Of a stretch of 28,483 nucleotides of DNA, positions 1 through 9,775 are shown piece after piece. Positions within the stretch are counted from its first letter, which is position 1. Each line of letters opens with the position of its first letter. The translations under genes and the position numbers were made by a program. The stretch is from Phallusia fumigata (taxonomy: Eukaryota; Chordata; Ascidiacea; Phlebobranchia; Ascidiidae). The stretch is from positions 1-28,483 of the forward strand of contig QXVZ01022317.1 in assembly GCA_008931825.1 (NCBI GenBank), read 5' to 3'. The notes beneath the pieces were generated by a model. It made no database searches. It saw nothing but the letters and a program-made list of their open reading frames with translations, and was not told where the DNA came from.

Positions 1-2165
1 TCTGTCGATGGCGATGATGTCGGCGCCGCTAACGAGAAGCCATGATGTGACCTAAAAAATGAAAAAATCGCGGTTAATAGCAGGGATGGCCAAAAACTAC
101 AAATGTGTTCTGTTCGGCCTTAACAATATGTTTTCAAAACTGAAATGTTCACTCTTTTAATGTATAGGGAGGTGCTTTCTACAACGAAGGCCGAAAATTA
201 CTTGGAGAAAATGTTAAGGCTCTTTCGCAGAGTGTTTTATGCCTTTGCTTATGATTGTACGATGTTCAGTAGATTTTGGATTGGGCGAGCACCAAGCATT
301 AAAAACGAGTAGGTTCGGTAGCGAGTATTCGGGTACTGGCTCGGTGCGACCCTTCCACAGTCAATTACATACGAGTCTGCAAATAATTCACCCACAACCA
401 GGGTGCCTCGCGTCACGTGATCCAGACAAGTCGGCGCTCGCCGAGCGCGTACATCATCTCGTTATTAAATTTATGATATCAAGCGACGATACTTTGCCAG
501 GTTTTGTTTTTCTCACATCTTTGTGGCCTTGTTTCGTCGCGAGGTGAAGTGGGGTCCCGAGTTTGCTGTCCTGTCCGATGTTGACGTTCGCTCCATGCTC
601 CAACAACGCCTAAGCATGAGACAGAAGCGGGTTTCGACGTAGTGTGGTGTTGGGTAAAATTCGTTGGGCGAAAAACGGTTCGACTGACCTTGACGATTCC
701 AAGGTGACCTTGAACCGCAGCAACGTGTAGCGGATATTCGTCGTGTTGTGTCTTGCTGTCGTGTGTGGGCCACGTCGTTTGATTGGTCGATGCCCCGGCT
801 TTCAACATCATACGAACCTGCCGAAAAAATTTTTTGCTTTAGTCTAAAACGATTGTGGAGTTGATCTTGACTTACAGTTTGCAACAGCGGAAACTATCAT
901 CTCAATTAAATCAAAAATGGTTCTCACAGAATCTGTCCCTCCAATAGTAGGCAACCGCACATTGACGATCACTGTGTAAACTCGATTCAAATGATAACAG
1001 TGAAGCTATGCCTCAAACACAAAATCAGTCAATGGCTGTTCGTTAAAAAAGTTACCTAATATTTTTTTGGAACAGAAATGTCAAAACTTGAACTCACCGT
1101 GACAAAAAAAACGCTTTTACAAAAATAACAAAGTTGGCATAGATTTCTTTTCAAAATATATATTTTCGAAAAATAAAAAGGGATAAATAACCTAATAAAA
1201 TCTTGCATTCACGAATTCGGGGTGCTGCTCACATTAAAATCTACATAATCAAACTAACCAGAGCTTCGTTGCGTTGTGTGATCGCCATGCTGAGGTAGGA
1301 ACACTTTGAATTCTCGCTGTATTCGTTCGGGTTCGCTCCTAACCAACAAAAACAACCGACTTAATGGATAGTTACACTTTGATCGGGGCACTAATGAATG
1401 TGATCATGGCACTATTAATCTTGGTTTCTAGAATTCCATGCTTTGTTTTATGTGGTTGAACGAATGAAGGTTTGGTATTATCTGTTTTTGGGAGTGCCAG
1501 CCTCTACCAGTGTTTTTTTGATTTTGGTTTTACAGAAGAATTGTCACACAGGGCCTTACTGGTCATCCATTTTATTTTAAGGAAGAGTTAACTTGGATCA
1601 TCGGGTTGTTCGCAATTGGTAATGCAGCGAACAAGCGATATAAGCTAAAAACGTTATTCAGAATCTGTACTTCAACATCTACAATGTTTGATGTTTAATA
1701 AATTTTACACAGTGGATCCTCAAATCCCGTTGAAACAGATAGAAAAATTCCGCTTGAATTATTTTAACAAAGACTTGAAATACAGTAGATAAAGCCCATT
1801 TTTTGGACGAGTTCGCTACAAAAAATAAATCAAGTTCAGCGTTAATGCTTTTGGTGTCTGGAAAATGCCGGAAAAACAGCACATGTTTACCGCGCAAAAA
1901 AGGCAGAAATTGACTTTTTTTTAAAGGCCGGCAAAATGCCATGAGCGCAACTGTATTATCAAGCGCATCTGCGATATAGGAAGGCACCTTTCATCATCAA
2001 AGACCGCGAAATCGTCGACTGAATCGGTTGAATCACTTGCCACATAAAACAACACCAGCCGCACTCACCTTTGCTCAAGAGCTGCCGGACCCTCTTCACA
2101 TCTTGCAGTTGCAAATAATTCTCCAGCTCTTTCTCTTTATCGGTGAAACACCACAACTTAAACAT
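1..2165 (-). CDS. Ankyrin-repeat protein, 5' part (5 exons, partial)
   Basis: Five minus-strand exons join in frame: 2165-2069 (ATG at 2165-2163), 1338-1259, 817-689, 609-517 and 51-1, the last cut by the window edge. Each junction has GT/AG ends and matching phase (1,0,0,0), giving 150 residues. Ankyrin motifs are clear: VRQLLSKGANPN over the exon 1/2 join, MMLKAGAST, YPLHVAAVQGHLGIVKALLE, GANVN, GTPLHLATKQGHKD and WLLVSGADIIAID. Ankyrin repeats are protein-binding scaffolds; the parent family cannot be named because everything downstream lies outside the window. An upstream in-frame ATG at 2204 would add 13 residues. I prefer 2165 because an acceptor-like AG (tgcaatatag) lies just upstream and could be a trans-splice site, which is a guess. 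Introns at 52-516, 610-688, 818-1258 and 1339-2068 show no other recognisable feature. Confidence 0.8.
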
Positions 2166-2204
2166 AATGCGCTCTCGGTCATGGCATGTTCCTATATTGC
2201 ACAC

Positions 2205-3124
2205 TCCTATTGTAAACGAACAGTAACATTTATACGGGAAAACAAAATATGTATTGTGCGATTGAATTTCACCAAGTTGTTTCTGTTAAATTTTCAACAG
2301 TATGCCTTATAAAGTTTCTTGTTTCTTTTACATACACCTGAACTGTAGTTCTTGTAGCCTCACTATTCTACGTGAGGAAAATCACTGTGCTGACGACCAT
2401 GGTATATACGAGGTGAACAAGCAAACAAGAATCGCTAATCACTTTTAGATACGCAACCTGCGCCTCATACATATTTCAACATTACAGGTCAATTGTTCTT
2501 TAAATCCCAACCTCGACCTACCAATCCTCACTAAACCTCCCACAACTGCTTTTTGCGGCTTCAATTGAATTCAAATACATTACAGTCACTCCCACGGCGT
2601 TCCACACTATTCTACTCCACCCTTGCCTCTAAAAGCTATATATAGCCCACTATATTGGCTCCAAACCACCGAACTGCCCGTTGCTGGCTTCTCATATCGG
2701 CCCTGTGGTGTTTGGTAATGTCTTAAGGCCCTCAGCAAAACCAACAGCGACCACGGCCCGTGGATTTTACTGCGCGCCCAACTGGGTTAATTGGCGCGCA
2801 GCACAAAAGCCGTGTAATGTGTGGCAGGGAGCGTGACTCGCACCCCCTGCCGGCCCCGTAACTCTTCTCTTCTCCCTGCTATGCCCTTTCCCTACCCTTT
2901 CTCGAGGCCAAACAAACCCGTTCGCCCATCCATCACCTTACAGTGATTACGCCCCGCGATCGCCATGGAACGCGAGATTATATGCTTACACTTTCATTAG
3001 CTGATTAAACGCTTCACTAAGCGCCGGCGCTACTTGGAATGCGTCCCTTATGGCAACGTGATTACACATTTCCTAATATCTCAGTATGTGCTATTTAAGG
3101 AATGCTTTAGGTGGGCATTTGCTG
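2205..3124. other. Non-coding stretch with several hairpins
   Basis: No coding exon was found between the ankyrin gene start and the N at 3125. The stretch contains a perfect 12-bp palindrome GCTATATATAGC (2635-2646), CCACGG-C-CCGTGG (2751-2763), the 8-bp inverted pair TGCGCGCC/GGCGCGCA (2771-2778 and 2793-2800, 14-nt loop) and GGCAGGG...CCCTGCC (about 2823-2851). GC content is visibly higher around 2690-2890 than in the flanks. A degraded mobile element is the likeliest explanation; a structured RNA is possible. Confidence 0.45.
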
Positions 3125-3125
3125 N
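3125..3125. other. Undetermined base, probable contig join
   Basis: The N lies directly before the first coding exon of the MYBBP1A-like gene; the exons that must precede it are not in the window. Confidence 0.6.
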
Positions 3126-6100
3126 AAAATGAAAGGCTACCCGCACACGCTCGCCGCCGATGAAATAGCCGCCTGTCACCAAGACATCGAACAGATCCTG
3201 CAGAAGTGCCAGCGAACGTCGGGCGGCCTATTCCTTGCTCAGCTCTGCTCTCATACCTGTTTGTTCCTACTTCGTGTGCTGTGTGGCAACCCTGCTGCCG
3301 AAGAAGGGTAAGTATTTGCCATGACGGGCCCGGTGCCGTAATTTCGCGTCGCGTTAATAATGCAGCACCCGGATTTTATATTTGACGTTTACTCGGCTGT
3401 GTTCTCGTCATCATGAATAGATTTCTTTGTGTGCCTAAATTGCAACTGTTGCAAAAACACAGGAGGTTTTTTGTTTTAATAAAGTTGCAAAATTAAAGAA
3501 ACTTAAAATTTTTAAAAATATCTAAATCTTGTCGACACAATATAGAAAGAACCTTAAGTTACAGTTACGGATAATACACAACGTGCATGATACAAAAAAG
3601 TAATGTAGGCCATACCTTTATGACGAGCAGAGAATCTGAATTTACCTTTTAAGATTTTTATCGTTAGGTGCGTAAATCAAATTATCCTACTGCTCATTTA
3701 ATCAATGTAAAACAGTTATGAGTTTGAACCTCAAACTTGCTCTTCGTGCAATATTTGCACTTGGTCCTAACTATGCCGGCATTAGCCTAACAAAACCAAA
3801 CAAAAAAATAAATACAAATGTGTTCACTAGATGTCAGACCGGAGCAGTGGACACAGAGCGTGTGACGTCAGCATACGCGAGCGCCCTCAAAGATTTCATG
3901 ACGAGGCGCGAGAGCCACCTACACTTTTGTGTGCTGCAGGATTACGTTAGCAGATATCCACAGCTGGCGAAAGGGCTCGTCGAAGCGCTCATCCGACATA
4001 TCAAAGACGGTGTGCTCGTCTTTCGCAAGGTACCATATCGATTTGCTTTTTTAGCTTTTTCATGCTTTGTTGTAACAAAGTTACTTGTGCAAGCACTAAG
4101 TAACGGTTAGAAACGGCCATCCAGGTTTTTTAACACGAAAGTAAAAGACATGTTCTTCGTCTTTGACAAAAATTTAGCGGGTATAGGATTGCCAATTGTG
4201 TTTGTTGGGCCGTGGGTTTCCTGTTCGCCCTTTAATGTAGCGGTCGTGATTTGGTTCAAAATCCATGCAGCATGGCTCTACATCGACCACTGCACTAGGG
4301 GTTTCCTAATTTTTCTTAAACACAACACTGTCCGTCCGACGAGTACAAATTACCTTGGCACAACAGTGTTGGATTGCAACACGTTTTTCACTGTTTTGAG
4401 AGCAATAATAGCCACAAGCTGATTTTTTTTAACGCCAAGCCACAATTCTGATTAAATTCCAAAATTCATGTCGACTGTTCTTTAGTGGAGGTCGACATTG
4501 GTAATGTTCCGAATCGTCGCTTTTAGATTCGGACGGATGCAGAATAAATTCGGTCGAAGAAACCAAATCCTTTGTGACGTCACACAACGTTTATTTGCGT
4601 GACTTGATGCGAAATCACACACTGTTCGTATGGTGGCGGAAGCACTGTGCAGTTGTTTCAGTTTGCCCTACAGTGACCTTTTTAATCGTGCAGCGACCAA
4701 AACTTGACCTGCAATAACCTTTCGGTCCGACTTTTAAGAAAGCTGCTCACTCGAGATGGGTGTTGGCATATTTGACCAATGCAAAATAGTTAACGCATCA
4801 ATCACGTGCACTGTCATTGTTTCAAAAGTTCAGACTTATCCAAATTACAACAATTGTTCCTGCCGAAACTAAATCAACCTCAAAATTGCTCACTCGACCG
4901 AATAAAAATTAATAAGAAATTGTCTTTGCTGTGAACTGCTTCAGTTTCGTTAAGATTCATCTTTCGGTAAATAAGCATATAATCAAAATACCCTTTAAAT
5001 TCGCAAGTTTCATAAACAGTGAAGGGAACGGAATAGTATGTGGAAAATTAATACGGTCTGCTGGTTTTGGCCCAAGGCTATGGTCGACCCCCGAACAAAC
5101 CGAACATTTCACGCATCACAAGTTGAAAGTTTGCATTTTTAGACACAAGCTTGCCAGTTGCTGTTGTCGCTGGTCACGTGTTCCATATCGAGTGAACACG
5201 CGAAGACACATTCGGAAAAACTGCTGGTCACGGTTCGTGAAGTGCTGGAAAGAATAATCGCCAACGCACGTGACCTCAAGGTCAACTACGTCAGTGTTAT
5301 ACTCAGGTAGGTTAAACAATTATAAGATTACTTCCAACTTGTGTTACTAATGTATCTAAACGTCTATGAAGAAAGGCTTCCATTTCAAGGCAGTCCGGAT
5401 GGAGGGTTGGTAATTCGTCTCTTTATATCGTATTGTTCCACCCACCGAGCACAAAAAATGAAGCAAATATGCTTGAAAGTTATTTTAGCATAACACAAGC
5501 GTGTTTTTATGTTTGGCAGTTAATTACTTGCCTAAATTTTTCTTTTTCATTCCCGACCATAAGGTAGTTTTTGACAAACGTTCAGTCTGGGATTTTCCCT
5601 AAATTTAGATATTGCAAGTTAACTTGTAAACAGTTGTATTTTCACAGCATGTGGCCTTTAATGTTTAAACGAAACCGTTCAAGTGTATTCAGCAAACACG
5701 ATTTTCACGAATTTATTCGACCAGGTTGATGTTTCCCGCCGCAAAATCGCTTAAGGCACAGCAGAGCGAATACGAGTGGACTTCGACTGTCCAAGTTCTG
5801 AAGAATCTTCTAGAAATTCCCGAAGTACAGAGATCCCAGAACCTCACTAACCTTTCCTGGAGAGTAGCCTCGCTTTTGGGACAAACGTAAGCAAGTTGAT
5901 CCGACCTTACTTCTTGGTCTGAGTATATCGCTGTAAATTTCATGTGACCTAATGACATGCGCATATTTGGTATCCTGGGATTTGCCCTGAAGCTTTCATA
6001 CAGGCCAACGATAACAGCACACTCAAATATGAAGCACTGTACGCTAGGCCTATAAGAGGCAATATACCGAACCACTGTCGGACCTTCCAAGCATTTCTAT

Positions 6101-8873
6101 TCAACAAGGTGTGGGCTAGAACATCTTGCCTGCGGTGGGATTCGAACCCGCGACGGGGTCCTTCGGTGCCTTGCTGAATGGAAATGCTTGGAGGGCCGAC
6201 TGAGATTTGTACAACAACTTATGTAGACCTAGTGTACTGTGATGTAATTTGGTTGGTATATACTTGGGATTTGAAAAACTGTAGGTTTGACCGATAACAC
6301 CATTGTTTTTAGCATTTTGCTTCTGCGACCCGAGTCTGTTTAAAAAAATAGTTTCAACAATCACTACGACTCAAATAAAGTTGAATGGAAAACTGGTAAA
6401 ACTAAGACTTTACTTGCGACTTATCCGTTATCTTGACAACCCACTGTCAGTGGCAACCAATGCTTTGAGAAACATGCTTCACGAAGAACATGGCCATAGC
6501 AATACTTTTAGGGTATTATGTTTTTCCAGTCGACCAAAGGTGGATAAAACGGAGCAGAGAAACGAGAAACGAAGACTGAAAGAGGAAAAGGCGAAACAGG
6601 CTAAAGAGAACGGTAAAGTTTCTTTTTTTGCGAAGTAAACCGAGCCCTACCTTTTTTAATTCACTCATCTATTCGCTTTTGGACTTCTTAAATATACTAG
6701 CCACACCTTACAAACAAAGATAATGTTCCCAACACAAGTCGTTGTTAGAAAAAAAGAACGTTTATGTACAATTTTATATTTAGCATGAATTTTTTCTGCA
6801 GCGATCAAACAGAATAGTGTACCACTGGAGGGAGTTTCAGCACGATTTATTGATAGTAAAAGTGGCAATTTTTCTGCACCCGAATTAATTTACTACCGTT
6901 ATGTGCCGTTTAGGAGAGGGCAGTGCAGAGGAGACTGGCGAAAAGAAAGAGAGTCGCCGAGANACGTGACCTCAAGGTCAACTACGTCAGTGTTCTGCTC
7001 AGGTGGGTTTAACAATTATCAGATTATTACTTTCGTTATTACTTCCAACTTGTGTTACTAATGCATCTAAACGTCTATGAAAAAATACTTCCATTTCAAG
7101 GCAGTTCGGATGGAGGGTTGGTAATTCGTCTCTTTATATCGTATTGTTCCAGCCACCGAGCACAAAAAATGAAGCAAATATGCTTGAAAGTTATTTTAGC
7201 ATAACACAAGCGTTTTTTTATGTTTGGCAGTTAATTACTTGCCTAAATTTTCTTTTTTATTTTCGACATAAGGTAGTTTTTGACAAACATTCATTCTGGG
7301 ATTCTTCCTAAATTTAGACATAGTAAGTTAACTTCCAAAGCAGACTTAACTGTTACCGTTTTGGGCCGTTTTCTTAATGTAAGCAGTTTTTCACAGCATG
7401 TGGCCTTTAATGTTTAACGAAACCGTTCAAGTGTATTCGGCAAACACGATTTTTACGAATTTATTTCACCAGGTTGATGTTTCCTGCCGCAAAGTCGCTC
7501 AAGGCGCAGCAGAGCGAATACGACTGGGCATCAACTATCCAAGTTCTTAAGAATCTTCTAGAAATTCCCGAAGTTCAGAGATCCCAGAACCTCACTAACC
7601 TTTCCTGGAGAGTAGCCTCGCTTTTGGGACAAACGTAAGCAAGTTGATCCGACCTTACTTCTTGGTCTGAGTATATCACTGTAAATTTCATGTGACCTAA
7701 TGACATGCGCAAATTTGGTATCCTGGGCCTTGAAGCTTTCATGCAGGCCAACGACAACTGCACACTCAAATATGAAGCACAGTACGCTAGGCCTACAAGA
7801 GGCATTATACCGAATCACTGGCGGACCTTCCAAGCGTTTCTACTCAGCAAGGCATGGCTAGAAAAATCGAGCCTGCGGTGGGATTCGAACCCACGACGGG
7901 GTTCTCCGGTGCCTTGCTGAATGGAAATGCTTGGAAGGCTGACTGGGATTTGGTATAACACCTCATGTAGACCTAGCGTAATGTGATGTAATTTTGTGGG
8001 TATACATTTTGTTATCCCTGGTATGGGATTTGAAAACTGTTGGTTTGACCGATAACACCGTTGTTCTCAGCATTTTTCTTCTGCGACCCGAGTCTGTTTG
8101 AAAAAATAGTTTCCAACAATTGCGACTCGAAAAGTTGAATGGGAAACTGGGCTTGCGACTTATCCGTTACCTTGACAACCCACTTTAAGTGGCAACCGAT
8201 GCTTTGAGAAACATGCTTCACGAAGAACATGGACATAGCAATACTTTTAGGGTATTATGTTTTTCCAGTCGACCTAAAGTGGATAAAACGGAGCAGAGAA
8301 ACGAGAAACGAAGACTGAAAGAGGAAAAGGCGAAACAGGCTAAAGAGAACGGTAAAGTTTCTTTTTTTGCGAAGTAAACAGAGCCCTACCTTTTTTTAAT
8401 TCACTCATCTATTCGCTTTTGGACTTCTTAAATATACTAGCCACACAATGCAAACAAAGATAATATTCCCAACACAAGTCGTTGTTAAAAAAAAACATAA
8501 CGTCTATGTACAATTTTATATTTAGCATGCATTTTTTCTGCAGCGAACAAACAGAATCGTGTACTACTGGAGGGGGTTTCAGCACGATTTATTGATAGAA
8601 AAGATTCTGTATTGATTTAACTTGCATTTTTCATGCTGTGTAAAAAAAACAGCGAAGTGGCAGTTTTTCTGCACCCAGAATCAATTTTCTACCGTTATGT
8701 GCCGTGTAGGAGAGGGCAATGCAGAGGAGACTGGCGAAAAGAAAGAGAGCCGCCGGGAAATAAAGCGTCGTGTTCGCAAGGAAAAGAAACTTGCCAAGAA
8801 ACAGACGAAGGCCAAGCGTAAAAACGAAGGTGGGGATTCTGTCCCCAAGAAGAAGTTTAAGAAGAAACATTGA
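3126..8873 (+). CDS. Probable MYBBP1A / DNA polymerase phi (Pol5) family protein, 3' exons only
   Basis: Exons in phase: 3126-3307, 3831-4029, 5143-5306, 5725-5886, 6530-6612, then the terminal exon. A second set lies at 6964-7002 (partial), 7473-7634, 8269-8351 and 8710-8873 (TGA at 8871). The product has amphipathic helices of HEAT type (e.g. LLVTVREVLERIIANARDLK), then a Lys/Arg/Glu-rich tail ending KKKFKKKH, typical of a nucleolar-localisation tail. MYBBP1A proteins are nucleolar factors in rRNA synthesis and ribosome assembly with helical repeats and a basic C-terminus; the family call is an inference from this architecture. The N-terminal part is absent: the first exon abuts the N at 3125. 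Introns 3308-3830 and 4030-5142 hold nothing I recognise except a TGACGTCA at 4575. Read literally across the N at 6963 the frame ends at a TGA, so one set of exons is presumably redundant. Alternative: another basic-tailed HEAT-repeat nucleolar protein. Confidence 0.55.
5268..6962 (+). repeat. Duplicated segment, copy 1
   Basis: This segment matches 6964 to about 8757 throughout exons and introns, starting at the same base (acgtgacctcaaggtcaact) that follows the N. It carries the end of the 5143-5306 exon, exons 5725-5886 and 6530-6612, and the first 49 bases of the terminal exon (6914-6962). The 162-nt exon differs from its partner at 11 positions by my count, only three of them changing an amino acid. 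Indels in the introns include a block of about 55 bp near 8605-8660 missing here. Confidence 0.9.
6077..6200. repeat. Foldback element with tRNA-like B box (copy 1)
   Basis: Inverted arms of about 33 nt (6077-6111 and 6166-6200; core ccttccaagcatttctattc versus its complement) enclose a minus-strand GGTTCGAATCC (6148-6138), a perfect match to the RNA polymerase III B box and T loop. It lies in the intron 5887-6529. The T stem here has one mismatch. No intact tRNA can be folded. Likely a tRNA-derived SINE or foldback remnant. Confidence 0.6.
6963..6963. other. Undetermined base, probable contig join between duplicated segments
   Basis: Left of the N is the terminal exon of copy 1; right of it is the middle of an upstream exon. 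A single unread base cannot explain this, so it marks a join. Confidence 0.8.
6964..8757 (+). repeat. Duplicated segment, copy 2
   Basis: Second copy of the 3' end of the MYBBP1A-like gene. It starts in the middle of an exon (RDLKVNYVSVLLR, to 7002), repeats exons 7473-7634 and 8269-8351, and continues into the complete terminal exon 8710-8873. All splice signals and phases are intact. The 83-nt exon differs from copy 1 at two bases, both synonymous. Splicing only these exons after 5143-5306 gives an uninterrupted C-terminus. Confidence 0.9.
7824..7943. repeat. Foldback element with tRNA-like T arm (copy 2)
   Basis: Counterpart of 6077-6200 in the second copy. Arms are 7824-7853 and 7911-7943. 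On the minus strand the T arm is perfect: GTGGG-TTCGAAT-CCCAC (7894-7878). A 5' stretch AGCCTTC (7940-7934) can pair with GCAGGCT (7876-7870) at six of seven positions, giving a 71-nt tRNA-sized body. D and anticodon arms are not convincing, so it is a relic, not a gene. Confidence 0.6.
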
Positions 8874-8909
8874 GCCCAAACTGCTTCGGACAATTAAATT
8901 GGTCGGTGG

Positions 8910-8915
8910 AATAAA
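8910..8915 (+). terminator. Polyadenylation signal AATAAA
   Basis: AATAAA lies 37 nt after the TGA of the MYBBP1A-like gene, a plausible position for a very short 3' UTR. Confidence 0.45.
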
Positions 8916-9775
8916 TTTCGAACCTGATTTCGGATCTGCTGAGTTTGCTAGTAGAAAAGTAGATCATACTGGCACTGGCGCCAAATTAGCACGTTAGTAT
9001 CGTGCTGCATTCTGTTGTTCGACAGAGCACACCACCGAGCAGGTGTAGCTCCCTTGGGCCTGGCGTGAAATGATAAATATTGGGGAATTATCTAAATACC
9101 GCTATTACAATCATGTCCCCAAGGGTTTTCTTGAACATAGTTACCCTATCCATGACTGTGAGGGCTATGGATCCCCTTCCATGCAGGGCCACACATTGTT
9201 TTCACTTAGTCTAACGCTTGTTTACACGTTTTGTTCAAGAAAGAGATGTCCGAATTTCTTCAAACTTGTACATATGATAGATAGGTATCTGAAGTTGTCC
9301 ATTGACAACTTTTTACTCCAGTTCGAGAATTGTTTGACCCCCAGTCCCCAAAAACGTGACATTTTAAAAACTTTTACACTTATTGAAGTAAATAACCTAG
9401 GATTTCAATTTTTTATTAGCTGGTACATTACCAACATTTAATTGTTTTTTAAGAAAACTCGATAGACTCAGGGAATTGAATTTTAAAGTGTTGTTTAAAT
9501 CCCCGACATAAATTATGCACAACCACCAGGCTCACTGAAAAAACTTCAACTACCTGTAATATCAAACACAACCCACGCTCAGTGTGCAAGTTTGCATTAA
9601 AATCTCTCGAAAAAAGTCAAAACGCAAAGACAGAGGCAGGAATAACAGTCGTTGGCTAGTGACGGTAAAATATTAAGCTCTTTATGTACAAAAAAGTCGC
9701 CACATGGGGCGCAACAGGACACATCGCCGAAGCAGTAGACAGTTTTGGCACATGAGTTAAGCCTTAAAACCAGCA
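8916..9775. other. Convergent intergenic region
   Basis: This lies between the 3' ends of the MYBBP1A-like gene (plus) and NF-YA (minus), so the two genes are tail to tail. It should hold the NF-YA 3' UTR; a minus-strand AATAAA is at 9417-9412, about 360 nt past the NF-YA stop, and could be its poly(A) signal. A 123-codon plus-strand open frame at 9070-9441 has no recognisable features. I see no RNA gene or mobile element. Confidence 0.5.

Noticed and set aside
1679..1987. 102-codon minus-strand frame
   Set aside because: It lies in the first intron of the ankyrin gene; exon 1 joins the exon at 1338 in phase without it.
4150..4422. 90-codon hydrophobic frame in an intron
   Set aside because: No splice-site support; the flanking exons join in phase without it.
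5713..6090. 125-codon minus-strand frame, with similar frames at 7558-7833
   Set aside because: It overlaps the plus-strand exon antisense and runs into the repeat; no splice or family support.
6303..6529. Open frame continuing upstream of the exon at 6530 (…YLDNPLSVATNALRNMLHEE…)
   Set aside because: The phase from the previous exon matches only the acceptor at 6528-6529, and the second copy has a TAA in this frame, so this part is intron.
7705..7920. Plus-strand frame ending LRWDSNPRRGSPVPC
   Set aside because: The WDSNPR peptide is the translation of a tRNA T-arm sequence; it is a repeat artefact.
7870..7940. Intact tRNA gene
   Set aside because: T arm is perfect but the acceptor stem has mismatches and no D arm or anticodon loop could be assigned.
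9070..9441. 123-codon plus-strand frame in intergenic DNA
   Set aside because: No recognisable motif, AT-driven composition, and it lies just past a poly(A) signal in a convergent region.
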